31,910 nt of DNA from Bacilli bacterium (GCA_016293205.1 JAEDES010000011.1:1-31910); one strand, 5' to 3'; positions 17,020 through 26,846 are shown, counted from the first letter of the stretch. The notes: generated by a model not told the origin, from the sequence alone. Numbers and translations: made by a program.

Positions 17020-18822
17020 CTACTTTTTAGAATCACTAGTAGAAAGAATTGATAAGAATGCTTCTTGTGGTACTTCTACACTACCAATTTGTTTCATTCT
17101 CTTCTTTCCTTCTTTTTGTTTTTCAAGTAATTTCTTTTTACGAGTAACATCCCCACCATAACATTTAGCAAGAACATTCTTTCTCATAGCTTTAATATCA
17201 GTACGAGCAATAACATGTGTACCAATAGCAGCTTGAATAGGAACTTCAAACATTTGTCGAGGAATAATTTCTTTTAATTTTTCAACTACAACTTTACCTC
17301 TATTATAAGCAAAGTCTTTATGAACGATTACACTTAATGCATCAATGATATCACCATTTAATAAGATATCCATCTTAACAAGATTACTTTCTTTATAACC
17401 AATTAATTCATAGTCAAAAGATGCATAACCTTTAGTATAAGATTTCAATTTATCAAAGAAATCATAAACAATTTCAGAAAGAGGTATCTCATAATGAATA
17501 GTAACTCTTTCTTGATCAAGATATTCCATATTTATAAATGTTCCTCGTTTATCTTGACATAATTCCATAATAGAACCAATATATTCACTTGGAGTAAAAA
17601 TACTTGTTTTAACATAAGGTTCTAATGTACGAGAAATAACTTCTCTTTTAGGCATCTTCGCAGGTGAATCTACCATAATCTTAGATCCATCTGTCAGTAC
17701 AACTTCATAAACTACTGAAGGAGATGTTGCAATTAAATCAATTCCAAATTCTCTTTCAATTCTCTCTTCTATAATTTCCATATGTAAAAGACCTAAGAAA
17801 CCACATCTAAATCCAAATCCAAGTGCTTTAGATGTTTCAGGTTCAAATGATAAAGCAGCATCATTTAATTTCATCTTTTCTAAAGCTTCTCTTAAATCTT
17901 CAAATTTATTAGATTCAATTGGATATAACCCACAATATACCATTGGCTTCATTGGTTTATAACCTGGTAATTTACTATCAGCAGGATTACTATCTAATGT
18001 AATAGTATCACCTACTTCAACATCACTAATACTCTTAATTGATGCATATAAATAACCTACTTCTCCAGCAGATAAACTTTTAACTTTAACTTCTTTAGGA
18101 GTATTAACTGATAAACCAACAACATCATATACTGCACCAGTTTCCATCATCCTAACTAAGTCTCCTACTTTAACTTCCCCTTCTTTAACACGAATACTAG
18201 TAACTACACCACGATAAGCATCAAATAAACTATCAAAGATTAATGCTTGTAATTTATTCTTTTTATCTCCTGCAGGACTAGGTATAATTTCGATTATCTT
18301 TTCAAGTAATTCTTCTACACCAACACCAGTCTTTGCACTAGTACAAACTATCTCACTTTCACTAAATCCAATCATTTCCAGTTCCTTAATAACTTTAGGA
18401 ACATCTGCACTAGGTAAATCTATTTTATTAATAACAGGTATAACAGTTAAATTATTATCAAGAGCTAGATATAAATTAGCTAAAGTTTGAGCTTCAATTC
18501 CTTGAGCAGCATCTACAACAAGTAATGCTCCTTCACAAGCAGCTAAACTTCTACTAACTTCATAAGAAAAATCTACATGTCCAGGAGTATCAATTAAATG
18601 AAATACATAATCTTCTCCCTTATATTTATAACTAAGTTGAACAGCATTTAACTTAATAGTAATACCACGTTCTCTTTCAATATCCATACTATCAAGTGTT
18701 TGTTCTTTTAATTCTCTCTTATCTAAAGCCCCTGTTTTTTCAAGTATACGATCAGCTAGAGTACTCTTACCATGATCTATATGTGCAATAATACAAAAGT
18801 TTCTAATATTTTCCTGTTTCAT
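17020..18822 (-). CDS. lepA: Elongation factor 4 (LepA)
   Basis: A 600-residue ribosome-associated GTPase that back-translocates stalled ribosomes. G1 is AHIDHGKST, G2/switch region ERERGITI, G3 DTPGHVDF, G4 NKIDL and G5 TSAKTG. The C-terminal LepA domain ends in KKKLLEKQKEGKKRMKQIG (about 572-590), which is characteristic. The start is the ATG at 18820-18822 because GGAGG lies 6 bases before it; a GTG two codons upstream overlaps that site. It opens the operon lepA, ADP-ribosyltransferase, hemW, HD, membrane protein, tmk. Its length is normal for the family. Confidence 0.97.
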   Translation of the reverse strand: MKQENIRNFCIIAHIDHGKSTLADRILEKTGALDKRELKEQTLDSMDIERERGITIKLNAVQLSYKYKGEDYVFHLIDTPGHVDFSYEVSRSLAACEGALLVVDAAQGIEAQTLANLYLALDNNLTVIPVINKIDLPSADVPKVIKELEMIGFSESEIVCTSAKTGVGVEELLEKIIEIIPSPAGDKKNKLQALIFDSLFDAYRGVVTSIRVKEGEVKVGDLVRMMETGAVYDVVGLSVNTPKEVKVKSLSAGEVGYLYASIKSISDVEVGDTITLDSNPADSKLPGYKPMKPMVYCGLYPIESNKFEDLREALEKMKLNDAALSFEPETSKALGFGFRCGFLGLLHMEIIEERIEREFGIDLIATSPSVVYEVVLTDGSKIMVDSPAKMPKREVISRTLEPYVKTSIFTPSEYIGSIMELCQDKRGTFINMEYLDQERVTIHYEIPLSEIVYDFFDKLKSYTKGYASFDYELIGYKESNLVKMDILLNGDIIDALSVIVHKDFAYNRGKVVVEKLKEIIPRQMFEVPIQAAIGTHVIARTDIKAMRKNVLAKCYGGDVTRKKKLLEKQKEGKKRMKQIGSVEVPQEAFLSILSTSDSKK

Positions 18823-18842
18823 AAGCACCCTCCAGTCAACTA

Positions 18843-18871
18843 ATTATATCATGATTAAAAAACAAAGTAAA
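18843..18871 (-). promoter_or_regulatory. lepA operon promoter
   Basis: Minus strand: TTTACT (18866-18871), a 17-bp spacer and TATAAT (18843-18848) preceded by TGA, giving an extended -10. It lies about 20 bases before the lepA start. Confidence 0.6.
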
Positions 18872-18881
18872 TTTCCCAAAT

Positions 18882-18908
18882 AAAAAAGATGAGATAAACT
18901 CATCTTTT
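18882..18908 (-). terminator. Terminator of the acidic membrane-protein gene
   Basis: Minus strand: stem AAAGATGAG/CTCATCTTT, a 5-base loop and a T run, overlapping the TAA at 18907-18909. Confidence 0.8.
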
Positions 18909-20064
18909 AATTACGTTCACTACTTAAGAAGTGGAATTCATTGTTACTATCTTTAAAGAATGTATAAGTAATTATAGTTGCTTGATCTTTATAATCAGCA
19001 AGTTCAATTGGATTATTATAATATTCTGCTTTAGTAACACCTTTCTTCTCTTCTAATACATTAGTACATTCATAATCAGAACATACTTTATAATCATATG
19101 TTGGATCATTTTCTTCTTCACCTTCAGCAACTGGTGCACCAGGATGTTCAACATATTGAGTAAAGATAACATGCTCTTTTAAAATAATATTACTTGTTTT
19201 AGCCATTCTAATTGCACTAACTAATTCACCGTAAACAGGTTTAATCGGAACTGTCTCAGCAGTTAAATCACTCTTTCTATCAAAGTTAATTAAGAATGAA
19301 TCACTTGTAGAATCATATCTTAGTAATCCAGCATTATTTCCATCTACTGTAAAGTTAGCAGCAAAAGGAATTTCACCTTCATAGTTATAAGTAACTCCAT
19401 CTCCAAAGAAATCTTCCATTGCAGCTTTAATAGTTTCATTAGCAATACTAAATTCTTTAATCTTCATTACTGTATCAGTATTTTCATCAGTAGATACATC
19501 TACATCTGTTTCAGTAGTTGTATTACCATTTTCATCTGTTGTAGTTGTTGTTTCAGTAGTAGTTGTTGTAGTACCACCAGTAACATCAACTTCTTCATAT
19601 ATAGCCGTAAAATCACTTGAAGTTAAATATCTTGCAACAAAGAAGAATTTATCATTATTAGAGAAATTGTCTATTGTTACTTTTTCATTCTTAAAGAAAA
19701 TAGGATTTCTCATACCTCTAATTTCAAAAGAAACATTTCCATATAAATATGTAACCATTTCATCATTTAAGGTCATAGGTGTATCTTTTAAAGGAACTTC
19801 TTTAGCTTTATTACCACCATTAATTAAAGCATCAGTTATAAAGTAAACTGTAATAAAAGTTACAAAAGATACCGTAAGAATAATTGCCCATTTTTTTATA
19901 TTTTCTGGAGTAAATGGAGAATCTGTTTGATACTCACCAGTTTCTTCTTCTCCTTCTTCAGTATACTCATCATCTTCAAATGAATAATCTTCGTCTAACT
20001 CAACACCATCATCTTCATATGTTGTCTCATCAATATTGAAATCATCATCATTATTATTATTCAT
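18907..20064 (-). CDS. Acidic, Thr-rich membrane-anchored protein of unknown function
   Basis: A 385-residue protein. Residues 1-55 are strongly acidic and cytoplasmic; a single membrane segment follows (about 64-87; WAIILTVSFVTFITVYFI). The outer part has a beta-rich domain, a Thr/Asp/Glu-rich low-complexity linker (about 164-200) and a second domain with two Cys near the C-terminal third (YKVCSDYECTNV). I recognise no family. It has its own promoter (TTGAAA, 17 bp, TATAAT) and terminator, so it is a single-gene unit between the M16 pair and lepA. A role at the envelope is inferred from topology only. Confidence 0.75.
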   Translation of the reverse strand: MNNNNDDDFNIDETTYEDDGVELDEDYSFEDDEYTEEGEEETGEYQTDSPFTPENIKKWAIILTVSFVTFITVYFITDALINGGNKAKEVPLKDTPMTLNDEMVTYLYGNVSFEIRGMRNPIFFKNEKVTIDNFSNNDKFFFVARYLTSSDFTAIYEEVDVTGGTTTTTTETTTTTDENGNTTTETDVDVSTDENTDTVMKIKEFSIANETIKAAMEDFFGDGVTYNYEGEIPFAANFTVDGNNAGLLRYDSTSDSFLINFDRKSDLTAETVPIKPVYGELVSAIRMAKTSNIILKEHVIFTQYVEHPGAPVAEGEEENDPTYDYKVCSDYECTNVLEEKKGVTKAEYYNNPIELADYKDQATIITYTFFKDSNNEFHFLSSERN

Positions 20065-20099
20065 ACATACACCTCTATTCTAATAATATTTTACCATAT

Positions 20100-20128
20100 A
20101 TTATAAAAAAGAAAACCTATTTTTTCAA
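20100..20128 (-). promoter_or_regulatory. Promoter of the acidic membrane-protein gene
   Basis: Minus strand: TTGAAA (20123-20128), a 17-bp spacer and TATAAT (20100-20105), about 36 bases before the ATG. Confidence 0.6.
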
Positions 20129-20135
20129 ATTTAAC

Positions 20136-20165
20136 AAAAAAGAAGAGTCTACTTTTCCTCTTCTT
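20136..20165 (-). terminator. Terminator of the ftsK-M16 cluster
   Basis: Minus strand: 8-bp stem AAGAAGAG/CTCTTCTT, a 10-base loop and a T run, overlapping the stop of the M16 gene. Confidence 0.75.
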
Positions 20166-21426
20166 TATTCATCTTAACCACTGCAATATTATTAAAGTTA
20201 ATCTTTTCAACAATTTCATTCATTACTTTAAAATCAAGTCCTCTGATTCTATCAATCTTATCTGCAATTACACCTTTATATCTAATAATATCATCATATA
20301 AATTACTTACAGCAGAATCAACATCATCAATCATCTTAACCTCATTTGCAATCCATACTTTCTTCATACGTTCAAAGTCATTCTTATTAATTTTAACATT
20401 ACTTAATTCATCTTTAATCTCTTTAATTAATTCATCTGGCTCTTCACTAGAAGACATTATATAAATTGTATGAAATCCATCAATTAACTCTACTTCAGTA
20501 TAAAAATTATTAATTAATTTCTTATTACGAACTCTTTCTTTAAATATAGAAGAACTTCCAAATAGAATAGTATTAATCATTTGAATATATAAATCTAAAT
20601 CAAATGTATCAAATTTTCCTAAAGTCTTATCACAAATCTTAAGACCAACTGCAATCTTAGGAACACTTATATTAGATGAAACTTCTTGATACTCTACTTT
20701 TACTTCTTTTGGTTCATTAATCTTACTTGTTTTAGCTTTTCCTCTATTATCAATATCTTCTAAAGATTCTTTAATAATTTCATAAGCTTTATCTTTATCA
20801 AATCCACCTACTACTAAAATAAACATATTATTAGGAGAATAAAAACTATTATAACAAGTATATAAATCCTCTTTTGTAATTTTATATATTTCTTCTACTG
20901 ATCCACCTATATCTATTCTTCTAGGATGATTATGATATATATTTTGTCTTAAATAATTATCTAATTGATAATCAGGAATATCAGCATACATCTTTAATTC
21001 TTCAGCAATTATACCTTTTTCTTTCTCTACATTTTGATCAGTATAATATGGAGAATTAACATATTTAATTAAATATTTTAAATTATCTTCAAACTTCTTA
21101 GTACCATAACAAATATATTGTGTATAATCAAAAAATGTCATAGCATTTGCCCCAGTACCACTTTCACTAAAATAAGTAAAAGGATCCACTCCATCTTCTT
21201 GCTCAAACATTTTATGTTCAAGAAAATGAGCTATTCCTAAAGGAACAGAAACTTCTTCCTCTTCTCCAGCCGGAATAAAAGTAGTAGTCTCACTACCATA
21301 TCTAGTAGCATAACTCATAAAATAATTATTCTTATTATCATAAGGTAATAAATATACTTCAAGACCATTCTTTAACTTATCATAATATAAAGTCATATCT
21401 AACTTACTAAGTTCAATCTCTTTCAT
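20149..21426 (-). CDS. M16 family zinc peptidase, active-site subunit (YmfH-like)
   Basis: A 425-residue M16 (insulinase-type) peptidase. The inverted zinc motif HFLEH is intact (His67, Glu70, His71), and the downstream glutamate occurs in EKGIIAEELKMY (about 135-146). B. subtilis has the same pair, ymfF and ymfH, near spoIIIE; M16 pairs of this type act as heterodimers in which one member carries the zinc. Targets are likely small peptides, by family. It is coupled to the preceding M16 gene by a one-base ATG/TAA overlap. No signal peptide, so probably cytosolic. Confidence 0.9.
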   Translation of the reverse strand: MKEIELSKLDMTLYYDKLKNGLEVYLLPYDNKNNYFMSYATRYGSETTTFIPAGEEEEVSVPLGIAHFLEHKMFEQEDGVDPFTYFSESGTGANAMTFFDYTQYICYGTKKFEDNLKYLIKYVNSPYYTDQNVEKEKGIIAEELKMYADIPDYQLDNYLRQNIYHNHPRRIDIGGSVEEIYKITKEDLYTCYNSFYSPNNMFILVVGGFDKDKAYEIIKESLEDIDNRGKAKTSKINEPKEVKVEYQEVSSNISVPKIAVGLKICDKTLGKFDTFDLDLYIQMINTILFGSSSIFKERVRNKKLINNFYTEVELIDGFHTIYIMSSSEEPDELIKEIKDELSNVKINKNDFERMKKVWIANEVKMIDDVDSAVSNLYDDIIRYKGVIADKIDRIRGLDFKVMNEIVEKINFNNIAVVKMNKEEEK

Positions 21427-22682
21427 TATTTACCTCCCTCTAATAAGAATACTGTATCTATCTTAACTTTCTTTGCAACATTAACAATTTCTTTCTTAGT
21501 AACTTTATTCATTAATTCTCTTTTCTTATCAAGTTCATCAGTGCCAATAAACTCCATCATTAAATAATTATCAATAATCTTACTTTGACTCTCCATTGTC
21601 TCATCAATTGCTGTATTAAATAACTCTTTTGCAACAGAAATATCACTCTCTTTAAATTTACCCTTTTGCATATCTTTAAGGTCTTTTTCAATTATTTCCA
21701 TTGTCTTATTAAAGTTATATCTATCAATACCTGCTCTAATTAATAACAAATTATCTAATTTATTAGGAATAGAAACAATTGTATAACACAAAGAATTTTC
21801 TTCTCTAACTTCTTTAAATAATTTAGAGTCACATCCTCCTCCAAATATTACATTAAATAAAGTTAAAGGATAATTTCTTTCATACTCAGTTAATCCATGT
21901 ACTCTACATCCTATAGAAAGATTAGATTGACTATTATCAATTTCTTCTCTAACTACTTTCTTTTTCTTACAAGATACATCATCTAATAAATAACTAGTTT
22001 TTCTCTTCTTTAATACTCTAAATTTAAAGTACTTTTTAAATACTTCAAGCATATCTTCATAAGAAACATCACCTATTACAAATATATCAACTAAATCACT
22101 TTTAATCATACTTTCATAATAAGTATAAAGATTTTCTTCATTAATATTATCTAAATCTTCTAAATAACCACACATTCTATACGAAGCTGGACTCTTACCA
22201 TCTAACTCTTCATACATACGCATAACACTATATTTAGATGCTTCTTCTTTAATAGAATTTAAACTACTACGACAACTACTCATAACAATATCTAATTTCT
22301 CATTAGAAAACTTATTATCATGAACATCAGGATTAAATATAATTTCACTTAAATATTCAATACCCTTCTCTAAATTACCTTTTTCTGTATATTTATCATT
22401 TAACATTGATAAATAAAAATTACTAGTAGCATACTTACCTAATCTATTATTAGTACTATAAATATCTGCTGCATATAAATCTTCTGCTTTTATATTCATA
22501 TCTCTTTTAGTCTTATATTTATAAGTAGATTGTAATAACATTTGACTAAGTACATTTCTCATTGTAATTTCATTCTTCACAACTGGTCTTTGAAATACAA
22601 CTCTAACCATTACTGTTTTAAATTTATCTGTTCTTATAACATGTAAATTATATGAACCTAAATCTTTCTTTATATATTCCAT
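21426..22682 (-). CDS. M16-like protein, inactive partner subunit (YmfF-like)
   Basis: A 418-residue M16-fold protein without HxxEH: the matching region reads TMRNVLSQMLLQSTY (about 40-55). Such zinc-less subunits usually bind substrate and pair with the active subunit, here the next gene. The C-terminal part has the R/Y region (CYTIVSIPNK) that in M16 partners helps substrate binding. GAGGTGA precedes the ATG. It lies 45 bases after deoD with no clear promoter or terminator between, so the operon probably runs from ftsK. Confidence 0.87.
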   Translation of the reverse strand: MEYIKKDLGSYNLHVIRTDKFKTVMVRVVFQRPVVKNEITMRNVLSQMLLQSTYKYKTKRDMNIKAEDLYAADIYSTNNRLGKYATSNFYLSMLNDKYTEKGNLEKGIEYLSEIIFNPDVHDNKFSNEKLDIVMSSCRSSLNSIKEEASKYSVMRMYEELDGKSPASYRMCGYLEDLDNINEENLYTYYESMIKSDLVDIFVIGDVSYEDMLEVFKKYFKFRVLKKRKTSYLLDDVSCKKKKVVREEIDNSQSNLSIGCRVHGLTEYERNYPLTLFNVIFGGGCDSKLFKEVREENSLCYTIVSIPNKLDNLLLIRAGIDRYNFNKTMEIIEKDLKDMQKGKFKESDISVAKELFNTAIDETMESQSKIIDNYLMMEFIGTDELDKKRELMNKVTKKEIVNVAKKVKIDTVFLLEGGK

Positions 22683-22727
22683 AGTTCACCTCATCATTTG
22701 TTAGTATGTGTAAAAATTTGCTTTTTA

Positions 22728-23438
22728 TTAAATAACAGATTCTAAAGCTAAAGTAATCATTTCATTTAATGATTTTTCTCTTTCTTCACTAGTTAAACTT
22801 CTCTTATCATATTTAGAATCAACTACTGTTAATAAACAAGTTGCATCTCTTCCTAATTTTTTAGCTAAATAGAATAATCCAAAAGCTTCCATTTCACTTG
22901 CCATAAATTCTTCATTAGGAAAATTGCTAATAAATTTATCATGATCAACATATGGATCAAATACATCACTTGTAATAATTTTTCCTCTATGAATATTACT
23001 TCCTAATTCAACTGCTTTATTACTAATTAAATTATTTAATAAACTACTAGCAGGATATTCTTTATCTGTATCACCATCAAATAACAATGGGAATGTACTA
23101 ACTGAATATGCTGAATCAGCTAAAACTACATCTAATAATTTTACATCTTTATGTATTGTACCACATGTACCAATTCTTATTATCTTTTTAACATCATAAA
23201 ATTTAAATAATTCATATGCATAAATACCAACACTAGGTATTCCCATACCAGATGAAAATACTGTAACCATTTTACCCTTATAATATCCAGTATAAGCATA
23301 CATATTACGTACGCTATTAACTAGTTTATAATCTTCCAAGAAATTTTCTGCAATATATTTTGCTCTTAAAGGATCTCCTGGTAATAAAACTATTTCCCCT
23401 ATATCTTCTTTTCTACTTTCAATATGTGCCGTTGCCAT
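22728..23438 (-). CDS. deoD: Purine-nucleoside phosphorylase DeoD
   Basis: A 236-residue hexameric-type purine-nucleoside phosphorylase, splitting purine (deoxy)nucleosides with phosphate for salvage. Visible signatures are LLPGDPLRAKYIAE (phosphate-binding Arg, about 18-31), RIGTCGTIHKDV (about 88-99) and ASEMEAFGLFYLAK (substrate Glu, about 177-190). The length is normal. It follows the Tim44-like gene by 21 bases and precedes the M16 pair. Confidence 0.95.
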   Translation of the reverse strand: MATAHIESRKEDIGEIVLLPGDPLRAKYIAENFLEDYKLVNSVRNMYAYTGYYKGKMVTVFSSGMGIPSVGIYAYELFKFYDVKKIIRIGTCGTIHKDVKLLDVVLADSAYSVSTFPLLFDGDTDKEYPASSLLNNLISNKAVELGSNIHRGKIITSDVFDPYVDHDKFISNFPNEEFMASEMEAFGLFYLAKKLGRDATCLLTVVDSKYDKRSLTSEEREKSLNEMITLALESVI

Positions 23439-23459
23439 AAATTACCTTCTTTCTATATT

Positions 23460-24407
23460 TTAATCTCTAACTACTCTTTCATTACTTAACAACCATTCAC
23501 CAACTCTAAAGTTAAGTGTTGTCCCACAATAACCACAATATTCTATATTATCTTTGCTAATTGGTGAACCACAATTAGGACATTCTTCTATTAAATCTTC
23601 TTCTACTTTTTTATGGAAAACTACTTCTATCATTTGACTTTCTTTATTAGCCTCAGATCCAGAAATAACTTTATTAAATCTATCTAAAACATAAGAATAG
23701 TATTCAACTTTCAATACCATAGATACATCTACTAAATTTTTTTGAACATAACAATCATATATCTTAGCATCTGTAACTACAAAGTCTTTATACTCTCTCT
23801 TCTCTCCTACTTGTTCCATTAATTTCATTTCATTTTTAAATAACCCATATCTAATTTTAGTACATAATTCTATTAATCTTTTATAATTAAAATTAGAATA
23901 AGCATATTTAATATCTATATATTGTTGAACTAATGCTCTTTTTAATAATTCTACATCAGTAAAACCAATTTGAGAAAGTTTATAACTATCTACTTCAACA
24001 TATTCATTATAAGTATTTTTGCCTTTAAAGGTAACAGCTTTAAAACCTCCCAGTAAAGGAACAACAACAAATGCTCCAAAGAATACTGCCATAAAATCAA
24101 TAATTGCCATAATACCAGGAGCAATAATATCTCCTATAATTAATATAACTAATCTTATCCCAAATAATACTGCAAATGTTTGAGGAACTTTATTTTTATT
24201 AATAATTCCAGCTAAAGGAAACAATACAAATACAGACATATGAATAGAGACAAATGCTTCCATAAATATAGCCATACCTAAACCTATATCATCAAATTCA
24301 CTCTCTACTATAGCACTAGCAGCAGTATAATCAACTACTCCTGCTAAATATGTAAGCAATAATGCAAAAAGAATTAAAAATATAAAACTAATAATCTTCT
24401 TTTTCAT
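23460..24407 (-). CDS. Membrane protein with Tim44-like domain and zinc ribbon
   Basis: A 315-residue protein. Several hydrophobic segments (about 5-25, 43-70, 76-98 and 100-122) are followed by a Tim44-like domain (about 147-270; starts near GFTDVELLKRALVQQYIDI), then a C-terminal zinc ribbon (CPNCG and CGYCG, about 276-297). Tim44-like domains in bacteria occur in membrane-associated proteins of poorly known role. The ribbon at the end could bind metal or a partner. It follows ftsK in the same operon across a long hairpin at 24420-24448. The start is an ATG without alternatives nearby. Confidence 0.8.
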   Translation of the reverse strand: MKKKIISFIFLILFALLLTYLAGVVDYTAASAIVESEFDDIGLGMAIFMEAFVSIHMSVFVLFPLAGIINKNKVPQTFAVLFGIRLVILIIGDIIAPGIMAIIDFMAVFFGAFVVVPLLGGFKAVTFKGKNTYNEYVEVDSYKLSQIGFTDVELLKRALVQQYIDIKYAYSNFNYKRLIELCTKIRYGLFKNEMKLMEQVGEKREYKDFVVTDAKIYDCYVQKNLVDVSMVLKVEYYSYVLDRFNKVISGSEANKESQMIEVVFHKKVEEDLIEECPNCGSPISKDNIEYCGYCGTTLNFRVGEWLLSNERVVRD

Positions 24408-24419
24408 ATATAAATCCTA

Positions 24420-24448
24420 AAACAGAAGAAATTAATATTCTTCTGTTT
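24420..24448 (-). terminator. Possible partial terminator between ftsK and the Tim44-like gene
   Basis: A perfect 11-bp stem (AAACAGAAGAA with TTCTTCTGTTT), a 7-base loop, spanning the ftsK stop. The following T run is only four bases, so it may attenuate rather than stop transcription. Confidence 0.45.
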
Positions 24449-26717
24449 CTACTCCTTCATCATAATCAGAATTACTTTCTAATTGAACTAAAACCTCTCT
24501 AGGTTTAGATCCATTTTGTGGGCCAATAATTCCTCTTTCTTCTAATAAATCAACTATTCTCGCCGCTCTATTATATCCAAGTTTAAATTTACGTTGAATT
24601 AATGAAGCACTAGCTTTTTGTGTATCAATAACAAATTGTACAATATCATTATATAAAGGATCATCTTCATCAGTAGTACCACTCATATCAGCAAGTCCAC
24701 TACTATTTGAACTTGTATCAACAGCATCTAAATTCATTAATGAATCATCATATTGAGCTTTTTGTTGTTCAATAGTAAAATCAATAATCTTTTTAATTTC
24801 ATCATCTGTAATAAATGAACCTTGAATACGTGTTGGAGAATTAACTCCAATTGGTAAGAACAACATATCTCCTTTACCAAGTAATTTTTCTGCTCCTGTT
24901 TGGTCTAATATTGTACGTGAATCAATTCCAGATCCAACTGCAAATGATATACGAGATGGAATATTAGCTTTAATTAAACCAGTAATAACTTCAGTAGATG
25001 GTCTTTGTGTTGCAACAATTAAGTGCATTCCAGCAGCACGAGCTTTTTGAGTAATACGAAGAATTGAATCTTCAACTTCTTTAGCCGCAACCATCATTAA
25101 GTCAGCCAACTCGTCTATGATAATAACAATATAAGGTAATTTTTGCTTTTGATATTCTTCATCTTTATGTTCACTATTATATTTTTCAATATAAGCATTA
25201 TAAGTTTCTATACTCTTAGTTTTACTTTCACTAAATATTTCATAACGTCTTTCCATTTCATTAACCATTTTTGCTAACGCAACAGCTGCTCTTTTTGGAT
25301 CAGTAACAACCGGACACATTAAATGAGGAATTCCGTTATACACAGATAATTCAACTACTTTAGGGTCAACCATAACTAATTTAACTTCATCAGGTCTTGC
25401 TCTCATAAGTATTGAACAAATAATTCCATTTACACACACAGACTTACCAGAACCTGTAGTACCTGCAATAAGCATATGTGGCATCTTATTAACTTCACAT
25501 ACTCCAATATCACCCATAATACTTTTTCCAAGAGGTACCATAAGTTTCTTTTCTGGAGAGTTTAACATCAATTTACTACTAATAATTTCATAAAAACTAA
25601 CTGGAGTTGATACATCATTAGCAAATTCAATACCAACTGTACTCTTACCAGGAATAGGTGCTTGAATCTTAACATCTTTCTTTGCAAGAGCTAAAGCAAT
25701 TTCTCTATCAATTCCTAAAATACTTTTAACACGAGTACCACTAGCAATTTCCAACTCATATTGAGCAACTGCTGGTCCAATATGGACTTCTACTACTTTA
25801 CCATTAATATTGAAATCTTTAAGTACTCTTTCAAGTATTTCAATATTTTTTTCAATTGCTTCTTCATCAGTAGAATTCTTACTCTTCTTAGGTATATTTA
25901 ATAAACTAAGTGGAGGTAACATATAACTCTTATTAGTAATAACTTTTTCTCTTTCTTTAACTTCTTCTTTTTCTTCTTTATTTAATTCTTCTTTTACATT
26001 AATATTCTTTAACTCATTAATATTAGAAATCTTAACTTTAGGAGTAACTTCTTCTTCCTCTTCTTCATCAATATTTCCATTATTAATAATAACTGGACTC
26101 TTATCCTTCTTAGAAGCTTTATCTTCTTTATTATTAATCTTTTCTTTTCCTTGAGCCATCTTATCTCTTATAAAATCAAAAATACTAAATCCAGTAAATA
26201 CAAGTATACCTGCAATCATTAATACAATCGCAACTATAGTCATACCAGTATAAGAAAATGCCATTGCAAATAAAATAGCAAAACAAGCTCCAATAATTCC
26301 ACCACCTGCAGATATATCAAGCGGATTACTATTCATAACTTGATTAAATCCCATAGTTAGTTGATCCATTGTATCTTGAAAAGCAATCATCAAATTATTT
26401 TGATTTTCTGCAATAAAATCAGTATGCATAATTACTAATAATCCAAGTACAAATAAATATATACCAAGTAATCTACTAGTAAAGAAATCAGGCCATTCTC
26501 TTTTTATTAAAAGATAACATCCTAATATAAATAAAACAACTAGTAATACCATATAAATAGAACCTACAAGGAATAACCCAAATGAAGCAATAACTTCTCC
26601 TACTGGGCCAAATTTACCAAGTCCTAAAATAGAACATAACATAAAAATAATTCCATATAGTTCTACTGTATATTTAAATTTATTTTTAACGACTTTCTTC
26701 TTTTTTCTTTTAGCCAT
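24432..26717 (-). CDS. ftsK: DNA translocase FtsK/SpoIIIE
   Basis: A 761-residue septal DNA translocase that pumps chromosome ends through the division septum. There are four to five N-terminal membrane segments (about 20-175), a variable charged linker (about 180-260), an alpha/beta RecA-like motor with Walker A AGTTGSGKS and Walker B IVIIIDELADLMM, and a C-terminal winged-helix gamma domain (ASLIQRKFKLGYNRAARIVD) that reads polar DNA sequences. The start is the ATG at 26715-26717 because GGAGGG lies about 8 bases upstream; an ATG five codons earlier overlaps this site. Its size matches SpoIIIE/SftA rather than the longer Gram-negative FtsK. Confidence 0.96.
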   Translation of the reverse strand: MAKRKKKKVVKNKFKYTVELYGIIFMLCSILGLGKFGPVGEVIASFGLFLVGSIYMVLLVVLFILGCYLLIKREWPDFFTSRLLGIYLFVLGLLVIMHTDFIAENQNNLMIAFQDTMDQLTMGFNQVMNSNPLDISAGGGIIGACFAILFAMAFSYTGMTIVAIVLMIAGILVFTGFSIFDFIRDKMAQGKEKINNKEDKASKKDKSPVIINNGNIDEEEEEEVTPKVKISNINELKNINVKEELNKEEKEEVKEREKVITNKSYMLPPLSLLNIPKKSKNSTDEEAIEKNIEILERVLKDFNINGKVVEVHIGPAVAQYELEIASGTRVKSILGIDREIALALAKKDVKIQAPIPGKSTVGIEFANDVSTPVSFYEIISSKLMLNSPEKKLMVPLGKSIMGDIGVCEVNKMPHMLIAGTTGSGKSVCVNGIICSILMRARPDEVKLVMVDPKVVELSVYNGIPHLMCPVVTDPKRAAVALAKMVNEMERRYEIFSESKTKSIETYNAYIEKYNSEHKDEEYQKQKLPYIVIIIDELADLMMVAAKEVEDSILRITQKARAAGMHLIVATQRPSTEVITGLIKANIPSRISFAVGSGIDSRTILDQTGAEKLLGKGDMLFLPIGVNSPTRIQGSFITDDEIKKIIDFTIEQQKAQYDDSLMNLDAVDTSSNSSGLADMSGTTDEDDPLYNDIVQFVIDTQKASASLIQRKFKLGYNRAARIVDLLEERGIIGPQNGSKPREVLVQLESNSDYDEGVETEEY

Positions 26718-26753
26718 ATTAATACCCTCCATGATTATTTATCATATAACATA

Positions 26754-26783
26754 ATTATACACTAAAAAGTAAAACAATGATAA
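26754..26783 (-). promoter_or_regulatory. ftsK promoter
   Basis: Minus strand: TTATCA (26778-26783), an 18-bp spacer and TATAAT (26754-26759). The -10 is perfect, the -35 weak. Confidence 0.45.
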
Positions 26784-26791
26784 CAAAATAA

Positions 26792-26820
26792 AAAAATATT
26801 ACACTTTTGTGTAATATTTA
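26792..26820 (-). terminator. Second efp terminator
   Basis: Perfect 11-bp stem AAATATTACAC/GTGTAATATTT with a 4-base loop, followed on the minus strand by more Ts. It stands 6 bases after the first efp terminator, so efp is shut off by two hairpins in tandem. Confidence 0.7.
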
Positions 26821-26825
26821 ACAAA

Positions 26826-26846
26826 GAAAAAAGAGCTTAAGCTCTT
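26826..26846 (-). terminator. First efp terminator
   Basis: Minus strand: AAGAGC, a TTAA loop, GCTCTT and six Ts, overlapping the efp stop (TAA at 26837-26839). Confidence 0.75.
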
